Origin: Macrophomina tecta
Lineage: Eukaryota; Ascomycota; Dothideomycetes; Botryosphaeriales; Botryosphaeriaceae
NCBI GenBank assembly: GCA_024180945.1
Contig: JAKSGN010000010.1
Span: 248,001-312,000, forward strand
Reading direction: 5' to 3'
DNA length: 64,000 nucleotides
The notes under the pieces are model-generated. The model was not told the DNA's origin. It ran no database searches and saw only the letters and a list, made by a program, of their open reading frames with translations. A program made the translations under genes and the position numbers. Below, in pieces: positions 21,401 through 30,951 of this stretch (the stretch's first letter is position 1; each line of letters starts with the position of its first letter).

Positions 21401-23001
21401 TGCTTAGGTAGCTCCTGATCCGTGATGGCCGCTCCTTGAACTGCCTTAGGCAACGCGTTAACAGCGTTTTGGCCTGCATGGGCAAATATATCGTGCCACT
21501 GAGTGGCTGGCAAGGATCGGATAACAAGGTTCGAGTTGACCTTTGGATTGTTTAACCCCTTATTATACTCCATAAAGAAGTGGTTGTGCTTAAGGGTTAG
21601 GTTCGCCACAATAACGTCCTTCTTGTAGAGGCATAAACGGCCTGTGTCTAACTGAACGCCCTTATCCCTTGCCTTAGCAACGGAGACGAGGTTGGCCTTA
21701 AACGATGGTACGTAGGCCACGTCCAGTAGGGTAATAACGCGGTTCCCTTGTTGGTTGGTTGCGTTAACCGTTACTTCTCCAAACGCTTCGATTGGTATAG
21801 TTGAATTTCCAGCTGTAACGTAATTATCTGGACTCGCATCCCTGGTTTTCTTAAACCGTTTCTGCATGAATCGATTGCAGATGTGGTGCGTAGAGCCCGT
21901 ATCAGTGATCCACGAGAGCTCAAGCGTAGTAGGTTTAGCAACGTGTTGCGTGCTAAAAGCCGAGGCTACTACGGCTGGAAACGATGAAGGATTACTATCG
22001 TCCGATTCGTTCGTTGATTGCTGATCTTGCGGATCCTCTTGTGGCTTCTGAGGAGTCGGATTCTCACGTTTACGCTTAGAACGGTTAAGCGAACGCTCTA
22101 CTCGATACTTAGTTTGGGGGTCCTCTAGGCTCTTCTTGATCTTGGCCTGAAGCTCTTTATTGGGTGTCCAATTGGCCGGTCTGATTGCTGCGTTATAATA
22201 CGCGCATTGGTAATACCAGTGATTCTCCCCACACGTGCATTTGGGAGGGCCTCGTTCCTGCTTTTGATTACGTAGCGTGGCCGTAAAGGCTGCTTTCGTA
22301 ACCTTTGGATTTTCGGCTGCATTTTGACGTTGGTAGTTGCGGTACTCAACAATAAGATTAGCTAGTGGCTTAATAAGCTCACCGTTCTGAAGCCTGATCT
22401 TGTAGTTGGTAGCCCACTGAGCATCAAAAGACGAAAGCGCTTTTAGAAAGCTCTTCTTGCCTCGGTTGCCAGAAACGTCGGGTAGGTCGAGTGATTCCGC
22501 CTTGAACAGCGTTTCCTCCCATTGATCTAGCCACTTAGCGATATTCTGGCTGCTAGGTGATTTCTCAAGCTGCTTTAGCTGATTAATCACGAGGTCTTCT
22601 TGAGTCTCCTGTGTAGGCTGAAGCCGTGCTTTGAGCGCAGATAGCTGAGAATAAGGGTGTAGGTCATCCCTTAGTTTTCGAAGAATCGGTTGGAGAGAGG
22701 AGCTGATAGAGTCTAGAATGACCGTTGATAGGTCGTTGATTTCTTTTTCTAGCTTCTCGTATTCTCGGAGCTCTTGTTTGTAGTCCTCACGTTGTAGCTT
22801 ATAACGCTCCCATGCTCGTGTAGAGTCGTTTTCTGGTTCCGTAGGGCTACGTGGCTTGATTGGCTGGATTGGCTTCTCCACAAGGTTCGGATTGATGTAG
22901 TCGAAGATTTTCCCCTGCTTCGCTCGGGCTTGGATAGTGAAATACCACTCATCCCAGTTATCGGACGACTTGAGAACGATAATAGGCTTTGATGAGGCCA
23001 T
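18466..23001 (-). CDS. Ty1/copia Gag-Pol polyprotein
   Basis: One open frame of 1511 codons. In order: a Gag region starting MASSKPIIVLKSSDNWDEWY, a zinc-binding CTCGENHWYYQC near residue 255, and the aspartic protease WITDTGSTHHICN near 365. The integrase HHCC zinc region (WHDIFAH...HCDVCARTKAH) is near 505-545, and its DDE core follows (FDLTQM, FLRSDGEVSL, PYTPQQNGASERSG near 665). Reverse transcriptase shows WVFKYKFDEYGWLIKVKARI, YDVVNAFPHV, ALYGLKESPALWQ and catalytic FFVDDV. A C-terminal RNase H carries ISSDAAYA, STTEAELLALSEA and IEVQCDN. The order protease-integrase-RT is diagnostic of copia. No stop or frameshift is present, in contrast to neighbouring elements. It should support reverse transcription and integration, but activity is inference. 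Confidence 0.97.
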   Translation of the reverse strand: MASSKPIIVLKSSDNWDEWYFTIQARAKQGKIFDYINPNLVEKPIQPIKPRSPTEPENDSTRAWERYKLQREDYKQELREYEKLEKEINDLSTVILDSISSSLQPILRKLRDDLHPYSQLSALKARLQPTQETQEDLVINQLKQLEKSPSSQNIAKWLDQWEETLFKAESLDLPDVSGNRGKKSFLKALSSFDAQWATNYKIRLQNGELIKPLANLIVEYRNYQRQNAAENPKVTKAAFTATLRNQKQERGPPKCTCGENHWYYQCAYYNAAIRPANWTPNKELQAKIKKSLEDPQTKYRVERSLNRSKRKRENPTPQKPQEDPQDQQSTNESDDSNPSSFPAVVASAFSTQHVAKPTTLELSWITDTGSTHHICNRFMQKRFKKTRDASPDNYVTAGNSTIPIEAFGEVTVNATNQQGNRVITLLDVAYVPSFKANLVSVAKARDKGVQLDTGRLCLYKKDVIVANLTLKHNHFFMEYNKGLNNPKVNSNLVIRSLPATQWHDIFAHAGQNAVNALPKAVQGAAITDQELPKHCDVCARTKAHQQISRAMEPEESSTEAFFRISFDLTQMTRANNGNQWTTHVECASTKFTITVTHVTKDECTQHLLNIIQMIKSRFGKTVAFLRSDGEVSLTHAFKQQLEQQGITHEVSAPYTPQQNGASERSGHSIIVKARALRVSANLPEGLWPEMIKAASYIHNRTPMKRHQWKTPFELVHKKQPKVAHLRVYGCKAYSLLKTIPRSHKLNERVLVGYLVGYDSTNIYRIWYPPKDRIIRSRDVTFDESSKFSPEDLDELLAAQQQDDEPESVIPRIMLNEEDIIYSDEEPETSTDDISRESTPNQAESPQKESTPTQADYLPSPSSSASSIRVQVPDSPQLSSQGSGGEEQQQTRRLGPLLPVQYETEPDPGAAIGNRAPRGRDISADINTSLIIQGSKTRRQRRDAYITLIQDNMFSHQGLYSSFMTVLNEPRTRAVKHHQTELPRIHKDQLPPEPRFYHEIFKHPMKPHLLKAIQTELQEVQGKGVWKIVQAKEAQSLQKEVIPLTWVFKYKFDEYGWLIKVKARICVRGDLQSTQQDTYAATLAFRIFRALIAIICAFDLETRQYDVVNAFPHVPLQEKTFCRPPEGMNLPASQILLLLRALYGLKESPALWQNHFCQTLKELGLEPVPDAPCLYANDHLFVFFFVDDVIMAYHKRDEQYANAFQEDLFQRYEMRMMGEAQWFLALRIVRDREQRLLWLSQESYINGLITRYSVKETHVPATPLPSDKVLESNQGTHASAQDIHTYQSKIGSAQFAAVSTRTDIAYACSALSAYLTNPSARHLELAQRLLGYLAGTKNLALYYQGFQENQADIFTISSDAAYANDPDTRRSHQGSIIIMYGAPVDWKAIKQPTVTTSTTEAELLALSEAAKQCFWWKRLFRGIQFDPGHEIEVQCDNTQTLRLMKEKIGKLNTKLRHVDIHHHWLRQEAQAGNVRLRWTPTAVMLADGLTKALPRQKHHQFVNQIGLTPLFK

Positions 23002-23341
23002 GGTTACTAGTAGTGGCTAGTAGTTGCTTATCGGATAATCGGGCCGAGTCTCGTGGCCGTAGGTAACTCAGGGGAAGCGCTAGTACGTAGTGAAACTCGC
23101 TTAGATAGCTAGTACACCTACTAGGAACGCTACACCTGGAAAGGGCTGCCAAAATAGGCACTTGGTGATGGTTTAGATAACCGTTACAAAAATAACGAAT
23201 AAGGGAGGCACTTGGCTCCGCTTATAACTGTGTGGCAAAAGAATGCCAAGCGAGACGTCCGGATGCCACGGAACGCTCAAACGTAGCACAAAGAGGTGCT
23301 TCTGGAGGATGGCTTAGATTACGGAAGGCACCTAAGACGCA

Positions 23342-23355
23342 CCCGGGCTCATAAC
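23342..23355 (-). other. copia primer-binding site, half-tRNA initiator-Met type
   Basis: On the minus strand GTTATGAGCCCGGG follows the 5' LTR. It is complementary to the anticodon stem-loop of initiator tRNA-Met (GGGCTCATAAC with the CAT anticodon), not to a tRNA 3' CCA end. Drosophila copia and yeast Ty5 are known to use such an internal half-tRNA primer. The same motif follows the LTR of the second copia element at 28683-28695. Confidence 0.75.
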
Positions 23356-23574
23356 TGTTGGAAAATGACTAATTGGCAGCCTTGATTCAACTGATGAAGA
23401 TGAGTTCCCATAGATTGGCATATCTAGTAGAGGGAGGCCGTACGGGCTTCCCTTATACCTATTCTACCTACTAGGGTAAAACGGGTATGTAACTTGCTTA
23501 CCTGCTGAGACAGGTGTGCAACGAGTATAAGACATAACTGAATCCAAAACACTACTGAATCAAATATTCCAACA
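23356..23574 (-). repeat. copia 5' LTR
   Basis: 219 bp, TGTTGG...CCAACA ends, lying upstream of the polyprotein on the minus strand and followed directly by the primer-binding site. Confidence 0.96.
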
Positions 23575-23579
23575 ATAGC

Positions 23580-26500
23580 AATAAGCTCAGCGGCTGTGGT
23601 GCTGTAGAACTTGCTAGAGCTAACCCTCTTTTGGGCTTGTCTGTGGATTCTCTGCTCCTGGCCGAGGATTACTGTAGCTGCTCTAAGCTGTTCTCTTACT
23701 TTGGATGTATCTGTGAAAATCCTCTTCGTCTGGTCCGATTTAAGCTCTTCCTTGAAGACCTCTAGAGTCTGAGATTTGGGTAGTTGCAGTTGGATGTTAT
23801 CTAGTGGCAGGGGCTTCCATGGTGGGAGGGAACAGGTGTTAATTACTTTAGTATCCTCAGCCTGGCTTGGGCTTTATAGCTTGAGAGTTGTATTAAGGGG
23901 GCTGAGGAAGCTAACTGCTAGATTAAGCATTAAGGTTGCTTTGTTAATAAGAGCCTTGCATGTGTGCGAGGTTGGGAGTGTTCTAAGGTTGGAAATAACC
24001 CTCTTAGCTCGGGCTTGGAGGCGTAGCTTTGTTGGTAGGAGGAAGTTCTCGTAGTCTAGTGCTTCGGTTGATACGGTTCGAAAGGCTAAGATAGCCTTGG
24101 TTGTTGCTATCCGCTGAATCCTGGAGAGCACTGCCACTTACCATTTGCATTTCTTTGGGGAGTGCTAGATGGTTGAGGCGTAATCTAGTTGAGGAACTAC
24201 GCATGCTTAATAAAGCTGGCGCATCTGTTTTGGTCGAAGGTGCCTTAGTCTACCTATGGCTAGGTAGGTCTTGGTTGCTCGTGTGGCTGCTCTCTGGATA
24301 TGGGCTCTCTACCGGAGCTACTGGTTAAAGATAACTCCTAAGAGCTTCACTTCTTGCTTAGGCTTAATTATATGGTTGTCCATTGCTATTGCTGCTAAGT
24401 AGTTCTGGTCTAGACTTCTTGTAAAGTGTATAAGCTCCGTCTTGTCGCCTTTAAAGCTTGATCCGGTTTGCTTTGCCTAGCGTTGTATTCTTGGGATGTC
24501 CTCTCTTTGTAAGGCTGCGAGATTCTTGCTTGCAGATAGGCTAGTTCGCTATTGAAAGTAGTTATTAATGTAGGCAGATGCTCCTCTAGTGAAGTCTACT
24601 GGCTAGTCTACCAGGTCGGCGTTGTAGAAGGTAAATAGGATTGGGGAGAGTGGGGAGCCTTGGGGGAGGCCGGGGTGTTCTAGGGCTGCTGCTGGCTTGG
24701 AGTAGCCATTGAACGATACCGAGGCAGCCCTGTTCTCTATGAAGCTTATAATTCAGTACCTTGCTTTGGTTGGAATCCTTCTCTTAGCTAGATAGTAGTT
24801 AAGTGACCCCTTGTTTACTGCATTGAAGGTACTTTTTAGGTCCAATACTATTAGCGTAACTACTTTGTATTCTTTTTAGGCCTTCCATATTGTATTAACT
24901 AGGATGAGTAGGGCTTGCTCTGTGGACCTGCCTGGTCTTACACCGAACTAGGTAGCCGGGAGGAGATTGTGCTTCTTAGCATAGTAGGATAGCCTCTTTA
25001 CTATTACTACTTCTAGCAATTTTCTAAGTGTGTTGAGCAGAGAGATTGGGCGGTATGCTTTAGGGATTGTGTAGTCGGGCTTACCGGCTTTCCGGAGGAC
25101 GATGATCGCTGCTATTTGCTAGGCTTTTGGGTGGTAGCCGAGATTAATAGATGCGGAGAAGATGTGGTGGATGTGCTTGGTAATGTTAGGCCAAAGCTTT
25201 TGCTAGACAAGCATTGGGAGGCTATTCTCTCCAGGGGTAGAATTGGCTTTGGAGGGGTTTAGACTCTGGTAGATTTCGGCTTTGGTGATTAGTTCCCACC
25301 ACATAGGAGGTGCTGTAGCGGGTTGAGGTGGAGGTTGTGGGTTAGTTGGTTTTGGAAAGAAAGTGTCTAGTAGGAGCTGTGCCTTCTCTCTATTTTCCGT
25401 AGCGTTACCGTTACTAGTCGAAAGCGGGGGGATGTTGCTGTAGTTATCGCTTAGACTAGTATATTTGGCTGCCTTCTATAGTTGGTTACCCTTCCCTATA
25501 TTATCTAAAAAGTCCTTTTAATGGCTACTCTTTTTATATACTACTGCCTTTACCCATTCTCTGCGGGCCGTTTTTATTACGCTGTACTGACCTAGCGTGT
25601 CTAGATTGTCTCTTTTAAGGCTTACACTAAAGGTTTGCCATAGCCGGCGGTGCTTGTTGTACTTTACTTGGTATTCTTTTAGCTCCGGGCTAAACCACTA
25701 CTTTGAGTACGGGGATGGCTTAGTAGTTAGAGTTAGCTCGTTTATAATAGCCGCGGTAATGCTGATGAGCTGCTCGACTGCCTTATTAAGTTGTTCCTAC
25801 GTGATAATTTCTCTCGCTTGCCTAAGGGCGCGCTAGATAGCTTACCCCGCCTTCGTCTAGTTTGTTCGTTCGTAGAGCTTTCGTGGCGGCCGTGTGTTTG
25901 CTAGTTTAATATCTGTGTTCCATTCGGAGTAGATGGCTCTGTGGTCTAATTTATAGTTTTGGTTAAGGAGTTCGCACTTGATTAGCTAGTTTAGGATGTT
26001 ACTAAGGATGAGGTCTAGCGTCGTTTTGCTGTTAGCCTTGTTGCTAACGTAGCAAGTTAGTATACCGCAGTAAAGGTGGCTCTGAAGCTGGTGTTCTTCT
26101 ATAAATAAGATTAAGGATGCTGCGCTTCCTACTAGGTATGGTTTAATGTTATCTCCGCCCCACAGTGGATCTTATCTGTTAAAGTCTCCTCTAAGAATAA
26201 GGCCTAGGGTGGTGTTTGCTGTCTGCTTTCTTATCGACTGGCGAACCGCTTGAAGAGCGGCCAGCATTTCGTTTTCAGCAGACTGCTGGGTTCCTCCCAT
26301 TGGTGGTATGTAGACTGAGAAGATGATTATTGGCTGGTTTGGTGTCTAAATTTGAACAGCTGTAAGGTCCCGGCTATTGCATGGGACCTGCCGTTGTGCA
26401 GAGGAAGAGATCCTCTTATTTGCGTAGATAGCAGATCGTTTCTTTTGGGTTCCAGCATAGGTTGGGGTGTATAGATGCCATGAGCGGTGTTGTGGTAGAG

Positions 26501-26633
26501 TTTTAAAGGAGACTGGTGGTTCTTGAATGAGAAGGATGTCAATTCCCTCTGTATCTGGGTCATTAATTAGGGCTTCCATGCATTCGTTTGTTTTCCAGAT
26601 GTTCAATTGGACAATTCGTAGGGGCTCTAGCAT
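23580..26633 (-). pseudogene. LINE endonuclease and reverse transcriptase, many stops
   Basis: The start (MLEPLRIVQLNIWKTNECME, IDILLIQEPPVSF) is the N-terminus of an apurinic-type endonuclease/exonuclease/phosphatase domain. Around 24600-24680 the frame gives GLPQGSPLSPILF...YNADLVD, the reverse transcriptase motif before the catalytic box. Numerous in-frame TAG/TAA codons and TA-rich composition between about 23900 and 26100 indicate heavy RIP-like decay. It cannot encode an active protein. Confidence 0.8.
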
Positions 26634-26680
26634 TGAAAGCTGATGTGGGGAAGGGCCTGAGCCCTGTCAGTGCGAATTGA

Positions 26681-27303
26681 TTGATTTATGTTCCAACAGA
26701 TCGACTTTCTCTATATCCCTGGGGATCGAGCGTAGTGTATCCTTAATTCTCTGTTGAACAGTGAGGAATTGAGGTTCACTGCTGCCTTATTGAATGGTGT
26801 TGAAGCGACAGTATATATACATAATAGTGGGGAGGGTACATGAGGTGATGATGGTGTCTTGGTGGTGTGATGCTAAAAGTATAAAACTTGGTGGCTGAAA
26901 AGATACGAATGACGGCAATCCGTAAAGGCAATGGTGGTGATGGTTGACAGATATATTTGGACTGCGAAGTAGCCTCGGTCGGGTTGCTTGGTGTCAGCGT
27001 GTCACATAAGCCAGTCCAGGCAGTCGCAGGCCAGTCCAGACGACCGCAATCCTTCACTAGCACTAATGGCTTGGCACGCGTTAAGCTCAATTTGGCCTGT
27101 CTATACAAAGTCTTGGCATGGTGTTGCAGTAAGCCTCGCTCAGCTCTGTTAGTGTCTGGAGCCTCAGGGAGCCTTGCAGAATGCGTCGGCCATCACGTGA
27201 TCTTATTTCTTTAATGTATATAAACTCTTTCTTCTTTGTCTGCTTCTTCTTCTTCTTTTCCTTCTTTAAGTTTTAGCTAAACGTACATAGCGCAATAAAC
27301 CTT
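26681..27303. other. Region between the LINE and the copia-2 fragment
   Basis: The first part should be the continuation of the DUF3435 locus beyond the LINE, but I cannot recognise the recombinase C-terminus with confidence. Near 27217-27300 a TATATAAACTC box, a CTTCTT-rich tract and AATAAACCTTTCAGCG resemble the promoter and R-U5 part of a plus-strand LTR. Its ends cannot be set. Confidence 0.3.
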
Positions 27304-28494
27304 TCAGCGATCATCCTGAGGTTGAATCTTGACAGGACTTGCGTCCTGAGACTTCTTGAACCGATGCAGCATGGTTTGGTTGCACACGTGGATGTCTGAG
27401 CCTGAATCTAGGATCCATGAGTCATGCAGGTTGTTGCTTTTAACTGAGAATGAGGAGTGATGCGTGGAAAGCGTAACGTGCTCCTGCTGTTCGCTGGATC
27501 CTTGTTTTTTCTGACTTGCTTTTGCAGCTCTGAGTTCCTGAATTCTCTTGTTCTTGGCCAGTGAGTAGTCCATTCCGCTTTTAAACGCTGAATCTTGCAT
27601 TTTCTTCTGGATTCTCCCCTGAATTGCAGGGTCTGGCTTCCAGTCCTTCTGGCGTGAATCAGGATTCAGATAGGGACATTCGGGTGTCCAGTGGATCTGT
27701 CCGCATTCACGGTGTGGTGGATTTGGGAGCTGTCTGCCTTGGAAGTTGGCTGGGAAGGCCGAATGAGAGGCACCAGTCTTCAGTGGCTTGTTGGCTTGGC
27801 TCTCCCGGTATGTTTTGCGGTAGTGCTCAATCAAAGTAAAAAGGTCTGTGATTTCCGTGATAGGATTCATCTGCTGAGCTTGACAGGCAGCAACGAAGGC
27901 AGGTTCGACTGGCTGGAGTGTAAAAAGGAATTCCCTAATAGGCTTCTTGCCTTCAATCTCCCAGAGATTGCGCTTCTTTGCCTCTGTGTAGAATGTCTCC
28001 CACTACTTTAGTAATGACTCAATGCCTTGAAGCTTGGATGGCTTGCACAGTTGTCGGTATTGGAACTCCAGCTCCATGAGTCTTGCTTGGTCTGTGGGTG
28101 CAAGGCGCTTTTGCAGTGCTCTGAGGATATTCCGGGGATGAGAATATTCTGAAATGATAAATGGAAGGTTGTTAATTGAGACTGAGCTTTGAATAAAGAC
28201 TGTAAGGCCCGAAAGGGCCTTCTCTTGGCGTTCGAATTGGGTAAAGAGGTCTCGATATCGTCCTGATTGAGCCTTGTAGGCCTCGTAGGCCTCTGGTGTG
28301 ATTGCTTGGCCTTCTTCTGGTTCAGCAAGTTCAGGGAATGGTGGTTCTGAAAACTGGGTGGGCTTGGTTTCCTTTGAAGGATCTACAAGGTCCCAAATGC
28401 GTGTTGTTTTGGCGCGGCTTTGCACCAAGTAAAGCCATTTGTCCCAGTCTGGTGCTTTGGACAGGATGACAGTCTTCTTGTGTAGGTCTGTCAT
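27304..28494 (-). pseudogene. copia-2 Gag-protease, truncated
   Basis: Gag begins MTDLHKKTVILSKAPDWDKW, parallel to the other copia. A TAG after ...GIESLLK (near 28005) interrupts a frame that continues WETFYTEAKKRNLWEIEG, and another shift precedes MNPITEITDLFTLIEHY. The zinc knuckle is imperfect (RECGQIHWTPECPYL). The protease motif WILDSGSDIHVCN is present, and similarity ends at FKKSQDASP near 27330. Confidence 0.8.
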
Positions 28495-28695
28495 GGTTGT
28501 GGCTTGAATTGGCTTGAAGAATTGGTTGTTTGTGTAATGACGTGAACTGCCGCGTGCTGTTGCGGACAGTTACGCAGGTAACTAAGTACTAAACTGCTTG
28601 CTCTTCGCAGTATATAGGTAAAAAAGACTTGTTGTAGAAAGTACTGCTCAAAAGAATGCTCATTAACGCGTGGAATGCGCTTCCGGGCTCATAAC

Positions 28696-28914
28696 TGTCG
28701 AACGGTGCGAGAAAGTAAGACGCCGCTGTCTTCTCTAATGTTACTACGAAATCTGGCTATATACAAGTGATAATCGGATTTACGGAAATACGCATAAACG
28801 GGGTAAATGAGGTGTGTAGGGGTAGGTGTTTTGTGTTGCGAGAAAAGCAAAGAAAGAACGCGTGTATAAGCAAAAGCAAATAAAACACGTGATTGTGGGC
28901 CGATGTGGTTGACA
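28696..28914 (-). repeat. copia-2 5' LTR (putative)
   Basis: Starts TGTCGAACGG next to the primer site and ends GTGGTTGACA, giving matching TGTC/GACA termini and exactly the same length (219 bp) as the other copia LTR. The right edge is inferred from those termini only. Confidence 0.55.
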
Positions 28915-29559
28915 GAAGACTTCAAGATGTTGCCTCACGACTAGTGATAGGTAAGATGCCCAATATAGTCGCACAATTTGCCGTGGATTGATGCGGTAGG
29001 CCGCGCAGGGTCCGCAGTAGCTGTACGATATACAGTTGTAACCCTAGAACCCTAACGTATGGGTACTACAAGGCGACCCAGGGAACACTAACTAGTGCCT
29101 CTTTTCTCTCCTACCCGGCTCTCAGCTGCTGTGCCATGGTTACATGTCTCAATAAAAAAAAAAAGAGGAAGAAGCAGCGACAGGCAGCTAATAGGCGGTA
29201 GAAGTTAAAGTATAGTAAGCGCGTAAACACCATGTCATTTCACCTTCTAGGTCTTTTAAATACCCGTTTGCTGGCAGATGCATCATCACTCTGACAATGC
29301 TTTAAATACCCCGAGCAACCCCTACGCCATCACCACACACTTCCGCAGCAACCTTCGCTCACAATAGTTCCTGGCAGCTGAGCTCAGATATCCCTGCCTT
29401 TCTAAACGTCGAATATCATAGACGCCGTGGGTCCGCCTTCGCTTTTACCGGATTGCCGTGACCGCAGCCCCTCATAGCGAAACGCCTAGCTACCGCCACT
29501 TGCTAAAAGAACATTCCAATCTATTCCTCTTCCTCGCGGGAGCACCTCCGCCTCCAGTC
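28915..29559. other. Intergenic, upstream of the acetyltransferase gene
   Basis: Contains a short A-tract near 29152-29164 and no recognisable gene. The acetyltransferase promoter is presumably within the last few hundred bases. Confidence 0.4.
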
Positions 29560-30951
29560 ATGGCGAACACAAAATCGAACTCAGTCCCCTTCCCGGCCGG
29601 CGACGATGACTTCCGCGCTGCGCGTCTACGGTGTGCGATGGCCTACCGGACGTACAACCAGATGCCTAAGAACGCGAGCGTCGAGCAACGGTCGAGGCTG
29701 TGGAGGAAGTAAGCAAGTCCTTCCATGATGCCCGCTCCTAGCGCTCCCTCCAACTAAATACTTACACGTGATGTTAGCATTGTCACTACCGGCTCAATCA
29801 CTCCACCTTGTGAGGATGAGCTTGAAGAAATCGCGGCGGGCTACTACAACAGCAATCCATTCTCCAAAGGCGCGCCATACGTCAAACCCCCCCTGTACAT
29901 TAACTATGGCACAATGCTCCAGGTCGGCGCATCCACATTCATCAACCGCAACTTAACCGTTTGCGATACACCCATCCTCCCCGTCAAGATAGGCGAACGT
30001 TGCCTCATCGGCCCCAACACGTCCATCTATGCAGTTGGCCATCCCCTTGACTACCGCGAGCGGGCCGGTCCCTTGGGAGCGCCCAGTCTGGCTAGCTCAG
30101 TCACTATCGAGGACGACTGCTGGGTTGGTGGTAATGTGGTTATCATGTAAGTGGCACCTCGATTTTTTGGCGATACGTGCCTGCTGTGGTTGAGCTGACG
30201 TGTTTGTCTTGTAGGCCTGGTGTGCGCATTGGTAGAGGTAGTGTAATCGGCGCTGGCAGCGTGGTGACGAAGGTAAGCAAAAGTCGAGTTGAGCACAAAC
30301 ACACGAGCAGTGCGCACAGCCTGCGCTACGCACATCCCATCAGGGCGGTCCGCACCCCCCGGCTCCTCACTACATAGTAAATTAAGAAAAAGTAACGGGC
30401 CACCAATCCCAAGCCAGGACTCCGTCATTGCCCTGCCTTGTCCTCCCCGGCCGATTCCCCTGTTGTCTTGCCTGACAACCCTGCTTGCCCTGCTATTTCG
30501 GCCCACCACCGAGAAAATCCCTTCAGCCTGGTCACGGAAGACCGATCCGCACGCTCCGCCCGCTAACATCTCACAGGATGTGCCGCCCGAGCATCTCGCG
30601 TACGGCAATCCCGCGCGCGTCATCCGCAGGTTGGTCGAGGATGCTGCCGAATCAGAGCATGCCAAGGACCAGCAGGTCTCACCCGTCCGTATATATCCCG
30701 ATTCCGCTGCACCAGCCGCCGCTAAGGGCGATCCGACAACGACGACAACCCCGACCACGCCCCCACCTTTCGCTTGCTCATCCTGCTCCTGCCCCTCCGC
30801 CTTCGCTCCTCCGCCGGCGCCCTCGCCTCCTCCATCCTCAGGCTTGGTGCTGCTATCCTCGAGTTGCCGGGTTTCACCAAGGCAGTACTGCTTGTTACAA
30901 GCGCTTATACTGCTCGTCAGCCTACCCTTATTATTCTACCGCTTCACATGA
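29560..30951 (+). CDS. Hexapeptide (left-handed beta-helix) O-acetyltransferase, maltose/NodL type
   Basis: Four exons (29560-29708, 29778-30146, 30215-30272, 30577-30951) splice in phase. The N-terminal maltose-acetyltransferase-like cap (FRAARLRCAMAYRTYNQMPK) is followed by hexapeptide repeats: LPVKIGERCLIGPNTSIYAV, a catalytic-type His in YAVGHPLD, VTIEDDCWVGGNVVIMPGVR, then IGRGSVIGAGSVVTKDVP and the family-ending LAYGNPARVIRR. Members transfer acetyl from acetyl-CoA to a sugar hydroxyl and form trimers. Intron 3 is long for a fungus (304 bp). After the conserved end the frame runs on about 100 residues through a Pro/Ser/Cys-rich tail ending in a hydrophobic LILLVSLPLLFYRF. This is unusual for the family, and the true stop could lie in an unrecognised extra exon. 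Confidence 0.85.

Larger units (their letters stand above)
17570..23574 (-). mobile_element. Full-length Ty1/copia retrotransposon (6005 bp) with identical LTRs
   Basis: Two 219-bp LTRs (17570-17788 and 23356-23574) appear identical over their whole length. The element is flanked by the 5-bp duplication ATAGC (17565-17569 and 23575-23579) and encodes one uninterrupted 1511-residue polyprotein on the minus strand. A polypurine tract and a primer site lie in the right places. It interrupts the RNase H frame of an older, decayed LINE. All signs point to a recent insertion and possible activity. Confidence 0.97.
16563..26680 (-). mobile_element. Tad-type LINE with 13-bp target duplication, split by a copia element
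   Basis: A 13-bp direct repeat CAGTGCGAATTGA lies at 16563-16575 and 26668-26680. Between them, minus-strand LINE coding sequence runs from an endonuclease start at 26633 to RNase H ending near 17200. The 3' end is tailed with (CAACT)n instead of poly(A) next to the left duplication. Without the nested copia element and its duplicated 5 bp the LINE is about 4.1 kb. There is no clear ORF1, so it is probably 5'-truncated or strongly decayed. It is inserted just beyond the DUF3435 relic. Confidence 0.85.
27304..28914 (-). mobile_element. 5' part of a second copia element (copia-2)
   Basis: A 219-bp putative 5' LTR (28696-28914, TGTCGAAC...GTTGACA) is followed on the minus strand by the half-tRNA-Met primer site (28695-28683), Gag and the start of protease. 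Everything after the protease active-site region is missing, and no 3' LTR is seen. It is related to but clearly distinct from the full-length copia. Confidence 0.75.

Noticed and set aside
26681..26950. Continuation of the DUF3435 gene after the LINE
   Set aside because: Short stretches such as QIDFLYIPGDR vaguely fit but stops intervene and no catalytic motif is visible; too weak to annotate.
30051..30758. 235-codon minus-strand open frame over the acetyltransferase
   Set aside because: It overlaps well-supported hexapeptide exons on the plus strand and has no recognisable domain; a GC-rich shadow.
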